A DNA stretch of 64,000 nucleotides from Streptomyces sp. WAC 01529 (GCF_003945545.1 NZ_CP029617.1:8149001-8213000), one strand, 5' to 3'. Shown: positions 33,414 through 43,011, numbered from the stretch's first letter. A program made the numbers and translations. The notes: generated by a model from the sequence alone, not told the origin.

Positions 33414-33844
33414 GATCGATGTCTCCCTCACCGTCCGGTGCCCTCGGCGCGGGCGCGCCAAGGGCCCATTGAAAACCATGACGCAACGGCAGGCCGGCGC
33501 AGGGGCGGAACAGAACGACGGGCCTCTTTCGCACTTCGCAAAAATACAACAGTGTCGCGAAATGTCCATTTCCTGGGTTTTTAAAAGTGTGCCGTAACGT
33601 CACCAGTTTCACGGATCGAACCAGAGGTAGTAGTAACCCAGAAAGAAAAAGCAGCGTCAGAGAATTCACTCACCGGCGCATGTGGCAGTTGTAAAGACCT
33701 GCCTTCTGTGTCTTCTGTCTCCGTAAAGGCGATTCGAGAAAAGCTGCGGGATGGAGCGTGAGCGAAAAATCCTCCTGCTGCGCGCGCCATCTCTTTCCGT
33801 GAACATTCCCCGCCTTGCAACGGCCGACCTACAGGGAAACCACT
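33414..33844. promoter_or_regulatory. intergenic region with MerR-type dyad
   Basis: 430 bp between divergent genes. CCCTCGGCGCG / CGCGCCAAGGG (33441-33451, 33454-33464) is an 11-bp dyad with one mismatch close to the MerR start. The middle part (33530-33720) is unusually A/T-rich for this window, so probably contains the GPP34 promoter. No gene is recognised. Confidence 0.5.
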
Positions 33845-34495
33845 GTGCCCACGACTCTCGCTCAGAAGCTGTACCTGCTCTGCTACACCGTGGAGAAGGA
33901 GAAGTTCCAGCTGGACAACATTCAGGGACGCGGCCAGCTGCTGCGGGCCGGGGCGATGACCGAGCTGGCCCGTGAGGGTCTGCTGGACGCCACTGGAGGG
34001 AAGGTTCGGCGACTCCCCGGCAACCCGCCCGAGGATCTGTTCACCGCCGCAGTCTGGTGCGACCTGCCCGAGGACAAGCCCAAGGGCTGGCTCAAGTTCC
34101 TGCACGACAAGGCCCACAGCGCCGAGACCCCGGTTCGCGATCAGCTGCTCGCCTGCGGGGACATCACCCTCACACGGGAGAAGAAGCTAGGGGTCATCTC
34201 CACCGACCGGGTCACCGTGACACACCCGCACCTGGTGCACGACCTCCAGGACCGAGCGCGCTCGACCGTCCTCAACGGCGCCCCCACCGAGCATCTGACG
34301 GACGAACTGGCCATGGCCGTCCTGGCCGCGGAGCTGGAACTGACCTCGGTGTGGAGCAAGGCAGACCGCCGCGCCCATAAGTCCGACCTCAAGGCGCATG
34401 CGGCGCGGTTCGACACCCTCGTCCCCGGACTGCGCAAGGCCCTGCGCGATTCCTATCTCGCCAGCCGGGCCGTGGGAGGCGGTTGGAGCGCCTGA
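33845..34495 (+). CDS. GPP34 (Golgi phosphoprotein 3)-family protein
   Basis: A 216-residue all-alpha protein. It starts VPTTLAQKLYLLCYTVEKEK, then LLRAGAMTELAREGLLDATG, the typical opening of actinobacterial GPP34-domain proteins. Eukaryotic members bind phosphatidylinositol-4-phosphate; bacterial roles are unknown, often linked to secondary-metabolite or membrane gene sets. A GTG start at 33845 is used because the similarity begins there. It is the first of four co-directional genes (gap 70 bp to the DUF3159 gene), which suggests a membrane-associated role for the set. Confidence 0.88.
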   Translation: MPTTLAQKLYLLCYTVEKEKFQLDNIQGRGQLLRAGAMTELAREGLLDATGGKVRRLPGNPPEDLFTAAVWCDLPEDKPKGWLKFLHDKAHSAETPVRDQLLACGDITLTREKKLGVISTDRVTVTHPHLVHDLQDRARSTVLNGAPTEHLTDELAMAVLAAELELTSVWSKADRRAHKSDLKAHAARFDTLVPGLRKALRDSYLASRAVGGGWSA

Positions 34496-34565
34496 ACCGC
34501 AGTACCACCGCGACGAGCGACGCCCTGGAAACACTGAAGCCGCAGCACGTGAACAGGAGTGATCG

Positions 34566-35321
34566 ATGTCCCACCCCCAAGGCGAACCCGGCCCCTCCCC
34601 AACAAGCGACAGGAGCCACAGGACCACGCCGCCTCCTGCCCCGCGCCCGCCCACGCTCGAGTCCCTGGGAGGCACGGCGGGATTCATCTACTCGACCGTC
34701 CCGGTCGTGGTGTTCGTGATCGCCCTCGCCCTGCTGTCCACGAAGGCGGCCGTGATCGCGGCCGTCGCCACCGGCGCGGTGCTCACCGGAGCCCGGCTGG
34801 TACGCGGCGAACGTCTCGTCGCCGCCTCCGGCAGCCTGACCGGCGTTCTGGTCGCGGCAGGCATCGTCGCGCTCACCGGTTCCGCCAAGGACTTCTTCCT
34901 GCTGGGCATCTGGGTGGCCTTCGCCGGCTTCCTCGCCACATTCGGTTCGGTCCTCTTCCGCCGCCCCCTGTCCGGCGTCGCGTGGAACCTCCTGCACGGC
35001 GGCGCGTACGCCTGGCGCGAGGACCGTCAGACGCTGCGGGCACACGACATAGCCACCCTCGCCGCGGCACTCGTCCTCGGCGGCCGGTTCGTAGTGAAGC
35101 AGTGGCTCTACGTTCACGACGCCACCGGCTGGCTCGCCTTCGCGAAGATCGCCATGGGCACCCCCCTGACCGTGGTGGCCGCCCTGGTCGTCGCCTGGGC
35201 CTTCCGTAAAACGTCGAAGCGCCTGGTGGAAAGCCGGCCGGTCGAGACGATCGCCCCGCAGGAGCCCGAACTCCCTCCGCACCAGGGTGCGTCGGGGCAG
35301 CGACGCCGTCACCTCACATGA
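34566..35321 (+). CDS. DUF3159-type membrane protein
   Basis: A 251-residue integral membrane protein. A Pro-rich cytosolic start (1-30) leads to GGTAGFIYSTVPVVVFVIAL and four to five further spans (AAVIAAVATGAVLTGARLV, LVAAGIVALTGSAKDFFLLG, and a re-entrant region near AKIAMGTPLTVVAALVVAWA). The GG-x-x-G-x-x-x-S-x-x-P opening matches the DUF3159 family, which looks like a half-transporter or intracellular septation-like protein; function unknown. The tail is charged and Gln/Arg-rich. The next gene starts 19 bp later, so they form an operon. Confidence 0.85.
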   Translation: MSHPQGEPGPSPTSDRSHRTTPPPAPRPPTLESLGGTAGFIYSTVPVVVFVIALALLSTKAAVIAAVATGAVLTGARLVRGERLVAASGSLTGVLVAAGIVALTGSAKDFFLLGIWVAFAGFLATFGSVLFRRPLSGVAWNLLHGGAYAWREDRQTLRAHDIATLAAALVLGGRFVVKQWLYVHDATGWLAFAKIAMGTPLTVVAALVVAWAFRKTSKRLVESRPVETIAPQEPELPPHQGASGQRRRHLT

Positions 35322-35340
35322 GCAGAGAAGGGTCGCCTGA

Positions 35341-36663
35341 ATGTTGATCAGCCATGCCCACACGGAGACGGCGAGAGAACTCGGAGCCTTCGAGCGGGCC
35401 ATCGACCTCTACATGCACCGAAACCCCGTCCAGTTCTCCCTGATCGCCGAGATCGACCGGAAGGTCTCCGAGCAGACTCTGGCGCGAGCACTGCGGGGTG
35501 TGCAGGCACGGCACCCGTTACTTCGCGTCTGGGTCGACCGCCGGGCTCCCCAGGCCCGGTACCGCTGGGCAGAAGGTCTGGTCAGAGTCGAAACCGCCGC
35601 CGAGGGAACTCCCTGGCAGTCGGTTGTCGCCGACGAGCAGACGCACCCCATCGCGCCGGAGCCCGGCCCGCTGTTGCGGACCGTACTCATTCCCGCGGAG
35701 ACCGGCAGCGTCATCGTGCTGACCTTCGCTCACCAGATCACCGACGGGATCGGCGGCATGCGGGTGGTGGCGGACCTTGTCGCCGCTCTCGACGGCGACG
35801 AGGAGGGCGGCGAGCCGACCTCGGAGGGGGATGTTCCGCCCTCCCAGGAGACTCTCCTGCGAGCGCTCGACGCCACGACGCCACACGTGGGGCCACCCCA
35901 GGACGAGCTGACGGACGCGCCCGGTGAGCTGACCCAGTTCTCGGGGCGGGCACCGCACGTTTCCACCTTGGCCTTGCAACGCGCTCTGACCGCACGGCTC
36001 GTGAGCCGTTGCCGCACTGAGGGCGTGTCCGTGCACGCAGCGCTGTGCGCCGCCGCCTGCACGGTCTTCCACCGCGCGGGCCGCACCCGGGTGAGGGTGC
36101 TGAGCCCGATCGACCTGCGCCGTGCCGCAAGTCTGCCCGACGCTGTCGCGAACCGGTTCGCGGGAGCCCGCACGGCGAGCGAGGCATCCCAGGCCGGCAA
36201 TTTCTGGGAACTGGCCCGGCACCATCACCAGGCTCTGGAAGACCAGCGCGCGCCGGCGGCACTCAAGGCCGGCTCGGAGGCACTGGAGCAGCAGCCGCCG
36301 GCCACCCCCGAAGAGGCCGAGGCGATGATGACCGTCGTCACCGCCGCCGACATCCAGATCACCAACCTCGGGGTGGTGGAGGCGCCGGCACACAGCCGCA
36401 CCTCTCTCACCGCTCTGTGGGGGCCGGCGCAGACCACCCAACTTCGCGGTGAGCACGTTCTGGGTGTCGCCACCCTCGGGGGACGCCTGCGCATGACGGA
36501 GCTGACACACGACCCCGTGGCCGTTCTGCTGCCCGACATGGCAACCGTGCTGGCCCAGCATTGTGCCGATCCCGGCCCCCCGTCCTCCCGACCCGTTCAC
36601 CCGGTCTCCAAATACACACACCGCACTCGACGCCCGCACCCGATGAGCGACACACAGGAGTGA
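35341..36663 (+). CDS. condensation-superfamily acyltransferase-like protein
   Basis: A 440-residue stand-alone protein of the condensation/chloramphenicol-acetyltransferase superfamily, similar in outline to PapA-type acyltransferases. It opens RELGAFERAIDLYMHRNPVQ with VQARHPLLRVWVDRRAP, the usual N-terminal start. The active-site motif reads TFAHQITDGIGGMRVVADLV: His131 and Asp135-Gly136 are kept, but the first His of HHxxxDG is Ala. LSPIDLRR matches the conserved mid-domain segment. It should join an acyl donor to an alcohol or amine. It sits between DUF3159 and a flavin oxidase, only 2 bp before the latter; no carrier protein or NRPS is nearby. Confidence 0.85.
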   Translation: MLISHAHTETARELGAFERAIDLYMHRNPVQFSLIAEIDRKVSEQTLARALRGVQARHPLLRVWVDRRAPQARYRWAEGLVRVETAAEGTPWQSVVADEQTHPIAPEPGPLLRTVLIPAETGSVIVLTFAHQITDGIGGMRVVADLVAALDGDEEGGEPTSEGDVPPSQETLLRALDATTPHVGPPQDELTDAPGELTQFSGRAPHVSTLALQRALTARLVSRCRTEGVSVHAALCAAACTVFHRAGRTRVRVLSPIDLRRAASLPDAVANRFAGARTASEASQAGNFWELARHHHQALEDQRAPAALKAGSEALEQQPPATPEEAEAMMTVVTAADIQITNLGVVEAPAHSRTSLTALWGPAQTTQLRGEHVLGVATLGGRLRMTELTHDPVAVLLPDMATVLAQHCADPGPPSSRPVHPVSKYTHRTRRPHPMSDTQE

Positions 36664-36665
36664 CC

Positions 36666-38084
36666 ATGCAGCCCTCTACCGATGCCCATGCCGACGACGC
36701 GGTCAGCACTGCCTTGCTGGCCGAGTTGCGGTCCCATATCCCCGCGGACCGCGTGCTCACCAACGGACCGGAGTACACCCGAGCAGCCGCGTTGTTCAAC
36801 GCAGCCGTCGATATCCGTCCTGCTGTGATCGTGCGGTGCGCGACCACCGCCCACGTGCAGGCGGGAGTACGCGCGTCTCGCAATCATGGAGTGCCGCTCT
36901 CCGTACGAGGCGGAGGTCATGACTTCTGGGGCCGGGCATTCAGGCCCGGTGGACTCGTCCTCGATCTGACCGACATGCGGGAAGTCCAGATCGACGTCGA
37001 CCACCGTTGCGCGACGGTGGGTGGCGGAGCGCTCTCGTCCGACGTCGTATCCGCCGCCGAGCGCGTGGGCCTGACCGCCGTCACCGGAACGGCGGGCGCC
37101 GTCGGAATGGTCGGCCTCACGCTCGGCGGCGGGTACGGCCCCCTGCTCGGGCAGTTCGGGCTCGCAGCCGACAACCTGCTCAGCGCCGAGATGGTGCTGG
37201 CCGATGGTTCACGCGTAAGCACCGACGCCGAGAATCACCCGGACCTCTTCTGGGCGCTGCGCGGTGGCGGCGGCAACTTCGGTGTCGTGACCTCGGCGCG
37301 GATACGGCTGCACCCCGTGCCGACGGTGGTGTCGGGGACCATCCTGTACCCGATCGCCCAGAGCGCCGGCGTTCTCGCCGGCCTCGGAGAAATACTTCAG
37401 GGCTGTCCGGACGAGCTGACAGTCGACGTGGGGTTTCTACCCGGCCCGGACGGCGAACCGACGGTGTACGTCGCGCCGACCTGGTCGGGGGAGCTCGAGG
37501 TGGGGAACGCCGAGAACGGCCCGGTGCGTACCCTGGCCGGACTCGGCACACCCGTGCTCGCCGAAGTGGGACCTGTCGCCCGATCCGCGACGCTGGCCGC
37601 GACAGACGCCATGTTCCCACCCGGGCGCATGGGCGCGATCCGCACGCGGACCGTCCAGAGCGTCTCCGGCTCCCTCGCGACCGTCCTGGACCGAGCCGCC
37701 CAGGAGTTCACCTCACCGTTCTCCGCGATCGTTTGGCATCCATTCCATGGCGCCGCCACCCGTCCGCCCATCGGTTCGACCGCGTTCGGGCGACGCGAAC
37801 CGCACCTGATGGTCGAGCTGATCTCCATGTGGGAGGGCAGCGACGGCAAGGGCAACGCAGGCGGTGGCGACGGCAAGTCACCGCACCTGCGCTGGCTGGA
37901 AGAGCTTCACACGGCGCTCGAACCCTTCTCCTTGCCGGGCGGCTACGTGAACTTCCTGGGACCGGAGACCCCCCACCAGGTCGCGAACTCCTACGGGCCG
38001 AACACCGAACGCTTGCTCGCCGTGAAATCTGCGGTCGACCCGGACTCCGTCTTCGCCGCCACACCGCTCCCCGTCGGCGGTTGA
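36666..38084 (+). CDS. FAD-linked oxidase, berberine-bridge-enzyme type
   Basis: A 472-residue flavoprotein with a PCMH-type FAD domain: AVIVRCATTAHVQAGVRASR, PLSVRGGGHDFWGRAF (the His is the usual 8-alpha FAD attachment site), GLTLGGGYGPLLGQFGLAAD and WALRGGGGNFGVVTSARIRL. The C-terminus has the BBE motif NSYGPNTERLLAVKSAVDPD. The Cys of bicovalent members (usually in the GxC segment) is not seen, so attachment is probably single. It may oxidise an alcohol or close a C-C/C-O bond. The ATG at 36666 is 2 bp after the acyltransferase stop; last gene of the four-gene series. Confidence 0.9.
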   Translation: MQPSTDAHADDAVSTALLAELRSHIPADRVLTNGPEYTRAAALFNAAVDIRPAVIVRCATTAHVQAGVRASRNHGVPLSVRGGGHDFWGRAFRPGGLVLDLTDMREVQIDVDHRCATVGGGALSSDVVSAAERVGLTAVTGTAGAVGMVGLTLGGGYGPLLGQFGLAADNLLSAEMVLADGSRVSTDAENHPDLFWALRGGGGNFGVVTSARIRLHPVPTVVSGTILYPIAQSAGVLAGLGEILQGCPDELTVDVGFLPGPDGEPTVYVAPTWSGELEVGNAENGPVRTLAGLGTPVLAEVGPVARSATLAATDAMFPPGRMGAIRTRTVQSVSGSLATVLDRAAQEFTSPFSAIVWHPFHGAATRPPIGSTAFGRREPHLMVELISMWEGSDGKGNAGGGDGKSPHLRWLEELHTALEPFSLPGGYVNFLGPETPHQVANSYGPNTERLLAVKSAVDPDSVFAATPLPVGG

Positions 38085-38133
38085 GGGCGGTGACTCCCGC
38101 TCAGACCTCGATAGCTATCTGAGAGACACGGCC

Positions 38134-39678
38134 TTAGGGCCGGTGTGTGCCGGGGCAGGTTTCCGGGACGCCGGTGAGCTTGCCGTTGAACAGGTAGCGG
38201 TAGACCGCGTCCGTCACGCACCGGCCGCCGAAGTTGATCACCGCGTGGCCGGTGCCCTGGTAGGTGAGCAGGCGGGAGCCGGGCAGTTGCCCGCCGACCC
38301 TGGTGGCCCAGGCGTGGCTGGTGGCGGGGTCGTGGCGGGCGTTGAGCAGCAGGGCGGGCGGGATTTTCGCGGCGCGGAGCGGGTGCTGGGGATTGGCGGC
38401 AGGGCGGGGCCAGCCCGCGCAGCGGGCCGCCCACTCCTGGTACCAGGCGTTGCCGTAGGCGTGGGGGGCTGCTGTGCGGCTGGCCTTCCACAAGGCGGCA
38501 GCGTTTTTATGCCCGTTGGGTCCGAAGTCCCAGTCGGCGCAGATCAGGGCGGTGGGGCGGCTCTCGTGGACGGGAGCACCTGGCTTCGTCGGCAGCTGGG
38601 GGAGGGGTGCGGGCTTCACCGGGGTCTTGCGGATGCGGTAAGAGGCCAGTCCCTGGAAGAAGGAGGGCCAGGCCTGCTCGGTCTGATTGCCCAGGTAGGT
38701 CCGCTTCAGCAGGGCGCTGGTGTCGACCGGCTGGCCGCCCTCGGTGAGCGTGCCGCGCTCGGCGGCCGTGAAGAGCCGCTTGAGGCGGGCGGCGGCGTTG
38801 CGGCCGTGCAGCGCGCAGGACGTGGCGCGCGCGCACCAGCGGGCCGCCGCGCGGACGGTCTCTTCCTGGGCCCGGGCGGCGCCCGCGAGGAAGGCCGGGG
38901 CCTTCTGGCTGTGGTCCACGACGCTGTCCAGCACCATCGTGCGCAGCCGCTCGGGGTAGCGCTCGGCGTACATCTGGCCGATGAGCGTGCCGTAGGAGAT
39001 GCCGTAGTAGTTGAGTTTCGGTTCCTTGAGGAAGACCCGCAGGGCCTCCATGTCGCGGGCGATGTCCGCGGCGCTCACGTGGCCGAAAACGGGTCCGCTG
39101 GCGGCCCGGCAGCTCTTGGCCAGAGCCCGGTTGTAGCGCACGCGTTGGTCATACGCCGCGCGGTTGCCGAGGATGATGGGCAGCTTGTCGCCGTGGACGA
39201 CGAGGTTCTCCCCGCACTTGAGCAGGGTGTCACGGGTGTCGAAGGCGACCAGGTCGAAGCGCTTGCCGAAGCGGGCGAACGCGCCCGTGCCGGAGGCGAG
39301 TTCCTGGGCGTGGCGCTCGCCGGGACCGCCGTAGTTCACCACGAGCGTTCCCACACGCCGCTTGTCGGAGGCCATACGCTTGACGACGGGCAGCTTGACG
39401 CGGGGCCCGTTGGGGGCTTTCCAGTCGACGGGCACCGACAGCGAGGCGCAGCGCAGCTCGCGGTTGCCGGCGCACGGCCGCCACGCCGCTTTACCCGCCA
39501 CCTGGCCCATGGCCGCGGCAACGCCCGTCGTGGCCGAGCGGGAAAGCGGCACCGCGTGCGCGACATCGCCGCTCTGCGCGATCACCGTGCCCAGCAGCGC
39601 CATCGGCAAGGACACGGCGAGCACCGAACGGAGCCAGGGCGCGCGCCGTGACGTGCTGCTTTCGGTCATCTCAGTCAT
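38134..39678 (-). CDS. secreted TAP-type alpha/beta hydrolase
   Basis: A 514-residue exported protein. The signal (SVLAVSLPMALLGTVIAQSG) ends near ADVAHAVP. Nucleophile Ser in YYGISYGTLIGQMYAERY; acid in LLLNARHDPATSHAWATR; His in YQGTGHAVINFGGRCV. The oxyanion segment reads VVNYGGPGERHAQEL rather than NPGGPGGSG, and the usual D-x-R-G-x-G-x-S turn is replaced by FDTRDTLLKCGEN, so its substrate range may differ from the hydrolase at 29106. GGAG lies 9 bases before the ATG at 39678. It is divergent from the serine hydrolase at 39939. Confidence 0.88.
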   Translation of the reverse strand: MTEMTESSTSRRAPWLRSVLAVSLPMALLGTVIAQSGDVAHAVPLSRSATTGVAAAMGQVAGKAAWRPCAGNRELRCASLSVPVDWKAPNGPRVKLPVVKRMASDKRRVGTLVVNYGGPGERHAQELASGTGAFARFGKRFDLVAFDTRDTLLKCGENLVVHGDKLPIILGNRAAYDQRVRYNRALAKSCRAASGPVFGHVSAADIARDMEALRVFLKEPKLNYYGISYGTLIGQMYAERYPERLRTMVLDSVVDHSQKAPAFLAGAARAQEETVRAAARWCARATSCALHGRNAAARLKRLFTAAERGTLTEGGQPVDTSALLKRTYLGNQTEQAWPSFFQGLASYRIRKTPVKPAPLPQLPTKPGAPVHESRPTALICADWDFGPNGHKNAAALWKASRTAAPHAYGNAWYQEWAARCAGWPRPAANPQHPLRAAKIPPALLLNARHDPATSHAWATRVGGQLPGSRLLTYQGTGHAVINFGGRCVTDAVYRYLFNGKLTGVPETCPGTHRP

Positions 39679-39938
39679 ACGGCAGAACTCCAACGAACAG
39701 CGGCCCACAAAAGCCGCGAACGGGCGAACACGTAAAAGGGCGGACGCGATCGGCCGTGGTGGCACGTGCGCACTACGCCGCCGTTATATCACCAATGCGA
39801 ATTTTCACCGAAAGGTTCCAGAGGGGCGATGGCTTCGCAGAGGTGTCCCCTGTTTCCATGGGGGCACGGACTACGGAGGGCCGTGCCGAGGGCGTTGCGC
39901 TCCGGCTTCGGGAAGATGCTTACGAAGGGGCATGTGCC

Positions 39939-41105
39939 GTGTTATCTGGGAACGCTCGTCGGGGGCTGAGGAAGGCCGTGCTGGCCGCCGGTGTCGCCAT
40001 GCTGATGGTGGCCCATGCCGGGCCCGCCACCGCCGTCCCGGCGCAAAGTGGTGGGAACGTGCAGAAGGCGATGGAGGAACTGGCCCAGATTCCCGGGGTT
40101 GTGGGAGTCGTGGGCGGGGCCTATATCGACGGGAAGTCCCTCGGCCTGGGCAGTGCAGGCTCCCGGCTGCTGGACGGGGAGGGCGGGAGGATCCCTCCGA
40201 ACGCCCGCTTCCGGATCTGGTCACAGACCAAGCAGATGGTGGCCACCGTGGTACTGAAACTCGTCGAAAAGGGCGAGTTGGGGGTGGATGACAAGCTCGG
40301 TGACCTGCTGCCGGAGGTGGTGGAGAAGGACCTGGTGACGAGGGCCGACGAGATCACGGTACGGCAGATGATCCGGCACACCTCCGGCATTCCCGACTGG
40401 TACGCCGAGAAGCCGAACCCGGACGGGAGCGAGGGAGACCCCTCGTTCGACGTGTTCGACTTTACGACCCCCTACCGGCCGCTGGATCTGGTGCGGTGGA
40501 GCCGTGATCGGCCCCGGACCGGGGAGCCGGGCGAGAAGTGGACCTACTCCAACACCAACTACACCCTTCTCGGCATGATCATCGAGAGGGTGACCGGCCA
40601 TGATCTGGCCACCGAGCTGCGCACGCGCCTCTTCGAGCCGCTCGGGATGACCAGGAGCTACCTGATGGTCAAGCCGCCGGACGGTGTCAAGGGGCCGCAC
40701 GGCCACGGCTACTACCCCGACACCGATGGCAGGCCGCGCGACGTGGACCGGTACAACGCCGGCCTCGCGGGGGCAGGGGCCGGCGGGGTCGTCTCCACCG
40801 CGCACGACGTGAGCGCCTTCAACCGGGCGTTCTCTCAGGGCAAGCTGCTGCCGCCAGAACTCCAGCGGATCCTGACCGACCGGCCGGCCGCTGCCGCACA
40901 CCTCCAAGGCCACAGCAGCAACAGCAGTTGCAGCGATGACTTCTCCATCACGGGCGGGTTGGCCCCAGGCTCCGTGGCCATGACCTTCTACTCGGCGGAC
41001 GGACGTCGCCAGCTCGCGTTGTCATTCACCCTGAGCGTCAAGCCCAACGCCGTGCGGCTCGACTTGGGCAAGGCCGTGGAGAGCATCTTCTGCCCATCCT
41101 CCTGA
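39939..41105 (+). CDS. secreted serine hydrolase, beta-lactamase/DD-peptidase family
   Basis: A 388-residue exported protein. The signal (RRGLRKAVLAAGVAMLMVAH) ends near PATAVPAQ. Catalytic motif S-x-x-K: RIWSQTKQMVATVVLKLVEK; second motif Y-x-N: WTYSNTNYTLLGMIIERVTG. A KTG-like third motif may be ITGGLAPGS. It belongs with D-alanyl-D-alanine carboxypeptidases and esterases of the beta-lactamase fold. The GTG start at 39939 is chosen because GAAGGGG lies 8 bases upstream and the signal follows directly; an ATG at 39798 would add 47 unlikely residues. Confidence 0.88.
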   Translation: MLSGNARRGLRKAVLAAGVAMLMVAHAGPATAVPAQSGGNVQKAMEELAQIPGVVGVVGGAYIDGKSLGLGSAGSRLLDGEGGRIPPNARFRIWSQTKQMVATVVLKLVEKGELGVDDKLGDLLPEVVEKDLVTRADEITVRQMIRHTSGIPDWYAEKPNPDGSEGDPSFDVFDFTTPYRPLDLVRWSRDRPRTGEPGEKWTYSNTNYTLLGMIIERVTGHDLATELRTRLFEPLGMTRSYLMVKPPDGVKGPHGHGYYPDTDGRPRDVDRYNAGLAGAGAGGVVSTAHDVSAFNRAFSQGKLLPPELQRILTDRPAAAAHLQGHSSNSSCSDDFSITGGLAPGSVAMTFYSADGRRQLALSFTLSVKPNAVRLDLGKAVESIFCPSS

Positions 41106-41274
41106 CGTACTGCACGACCGGGGTGACGCCGCCGAAGAGCGCGGAGCCGCCGGGACTGGGAAGAGCCGATGGTCGGCGATACCCCGACGAAAGGGCGAGG
41201 GCGTCGATCCTCGCGCGCTGGTCGGCCGCCGTACGCGCGGACGGCGGCCGATCGCGGCGTGCCGCAGCGGTCGC

Positions 41275-41613
41275 TCAGAGATGGCCGTCCAGGACCTGCC
41301 GTACCTCGGTGATGGTCATGGGCCCTGTGCCGTGCGCCACAGCCTCTCCCTCCTTCAGCAGGACGCAGGACGGGGCTCCGGTGATCCCGTATCGCTCGGT
41401 TGCGGCCGGACAGCGCGTGATGTCGGCGCGGACGACCGTCAGGCGGCCCGTGTAGTCGTCGGCGATGTCACTCACGACGAGGTCCATCACCTGGCAGGGC
41501 TCGATTGCCTTGGGCCATGTCCCGGTGAAGTATGCGAGGACCGGAACTCCGCTCATCCCGAGGATGAAATCGAACTCCGCGTCCTCACGGGGGCGGTGAA
41601 CCCGCTTCGACAT
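41275..41613 (-). CDS. thioredoxin-fold protein lacking the first active-site Cys
   Basis: A 112-residue protein with the thioredoxin fold: VPVLAYFTGTWPKAIEPCQV, then VVRADITRCPAATERYGITG and APSCVLLKEGEAVAHGTGPM. The WCGPC site is altered: Trp33 is followed by PKAIEPC, so only the resolving-type Cys (40) remains, and the cis-Pro (81) is kept. Cys68 and Cys83 are extra. It cannot be a classical dithiol reductase; a glutathionylation, chaperone or redox-sensing role is possible. No partner gene is obvious. Confidence 0.8.
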   Translation of the reverse strand: MSKRVHRPREDAEFDFILGMSGVPVLAYFTGTWPKAIEPCQVMDLVVSDIADDYTGRLTVVRADITRCPAATERYGITGAPSCVLLKEGEAVAHGTGPMTITEVRQVLDGHL

Positions 41614-41784
41614 GGAAGCTCCTGACCTCTCGTTCCGTCATTCCCTCCCCATCATCCCCCGCGCGGTGTACCAGGCCGGCCCGATCGGTCGCCCAATTGA
41701 CCTGCCGGAGGAGAGGCACGGGCCCGGCCGCCCCGCCGGTCACCCAGCGCTCGCGGACACGGTCGTGGACGGTCGACGTACGCG

Positions 41785-42924
41785 TCAGCTGACCCGAAGA
41801 CCGACCGCCAGCGTCAGTTCAAGGACCCGGTGTGGCGATGTGAGATCCGGAAACAGCTCCCGCAACTGCGACATCCGGTACCGGACTGTCTGGGGGTGGA
41901 CGAACAACGCCGCCGCCACTTCGTCCCGTCTGCCCTGGTGCAGCAGCCACGTCCGCAAGGTCTCCTCCAGCCGCCGTGCGGTGGCGGCAGGCAAGGTCCG
42001 CAAGGGTGCGAGGGCTCGGGCACGAAGGTCTGCGTACGCGTCCACGTCGGCGCTCAGCACCAGCTCGGGCAGGTGGTCCTCGGTGTCGCGGATATCAGAG
42101 GAGAGGGAGCGCGCGCGTACGGCTCGTGCGTACGAGGCGGACGCACGAACCCATGGCCGGGCCGGGCCGACCACTGCGGTGCGGTCGGTCAGCTGCCGCA
42201 AGAGATGTGACCGGTCGGCATCGGCGACGAGCAGCACACCGGTGGCGTCCGGCAGATCGTCGAGGACGAGGGTGCTCGGGTCGAGCGCGCGGTAGGCGGG
42301 CCGGGCCTGGGCGGCGGGCAGCAGGACCGCGGTCAGCGAAACCGGAGGCTGCCACCCGGCCCGTTGAGCGGAGGCCATCAGCACATCCGGGCTCGCGCCG
42401 GCGAGGAGCTCGCGGGCCAGCTGTTCCAGGTGGCGCTCGTGGGCCCTGCCCCGGGCGGCCAGTTCGTCGGCATGGCCCGCCGCGCTCGCGGCGGAGAGCT
42501 CGTCGATGTAGGCGAAGGTCAGCTCGGCGAACTTGGCGACCTCGGCGGCGGGCAGACCTGCGGCTACGGCACCTGCTGCCAGGCACCGCCAGGCCACGCG
42601 GGCGCCGACGCGGTAGGCGCTGAGCAGGGCGTCCATCGAACGGCCGTCGCGTACCTCGCCGCGGCCCAGCTCGTAGGCTGCGTCGCCGGCGTCGCCGCCC
42701 GTGGTGTTCCCGCTCGCGAGGTCCAGGTAGTGGCCCAGAGCGGTGCGGACGGACCGGCGGATGGTGGCGCCCATGCGGCCCGAAAGGGCGTTGGCGTAGG
42801 AGGGGACCTCGTCGATGATCGCTTGGACGACCTCGTCGGCGGTGGTCTTCAGCGCGGCCCGAAGTGCGGTGACCGTCGTCTCATCCAGGGCCAGTTCGCT
42901 GGCCCTCCGGATTGCATGGCTCAC
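41785..42924 (-). CDS. PucR/CdaR-family transcriptional regulator
   Basis: A 379-residue regulator. The N-terminal helical sensor half (ALRAALKTTADEVVQAIIDE, then AYELGRGEVRDGRSMDALLS) and the C-terminal PucR helix-turn-helix (WLLHQGRRDEVAAALFVHPQ, TVRYRMSQLRELFPDLTSPH) are both clear. GTG at 42924 is chosen (AGGGA upstream); a TTG at 42945 is the alternative. It is divergent from a ferredoxin-reductase/fatty-acid-desaturase pair, a constant arrangement in Streptomyces, so it very probably controls them. Confidence 0.9.
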   Translation of the reverse strand: MSHAIRRASELALDETTVTALRAALKTTADEVVQAIIDEVPSYANALSGRMGATIRRSVRTALGHYLDLASGNTTGGDAGDAAYELGRGEVRDGRSMDALLSAYRVGARVAWRCLAAGAVAAGLPAAEVAKFAELTFAYIDELSAASAAGHADELAARGRAHERHLEQLARELLAGASPDVLMASAQRAGWQPPVSLTAVLLPAAQARPAYRALDPSTLVLDDLPDATGVLLVADADRSHLLRQLTDRTAVVGPARPWVRASASYARAVRARSLSSDIRDTEDHLPELVLSADVDAYADLRARALAPLRTLPAATARRLEETLRTWLLHQGRRDEVAAALFVHPQTVRYRMSQLRELFPDLTSPHRVLELTLAVGLRVS

Positions 42925-43011
42925 GTTTTTGTTCCCTGCGAACAATTAAGTCGACCAGATTTACGTCCTGCGGTCAGGACTTTACGCCCTAAGGCGCAGC
43001 AAGCTGGAGGC

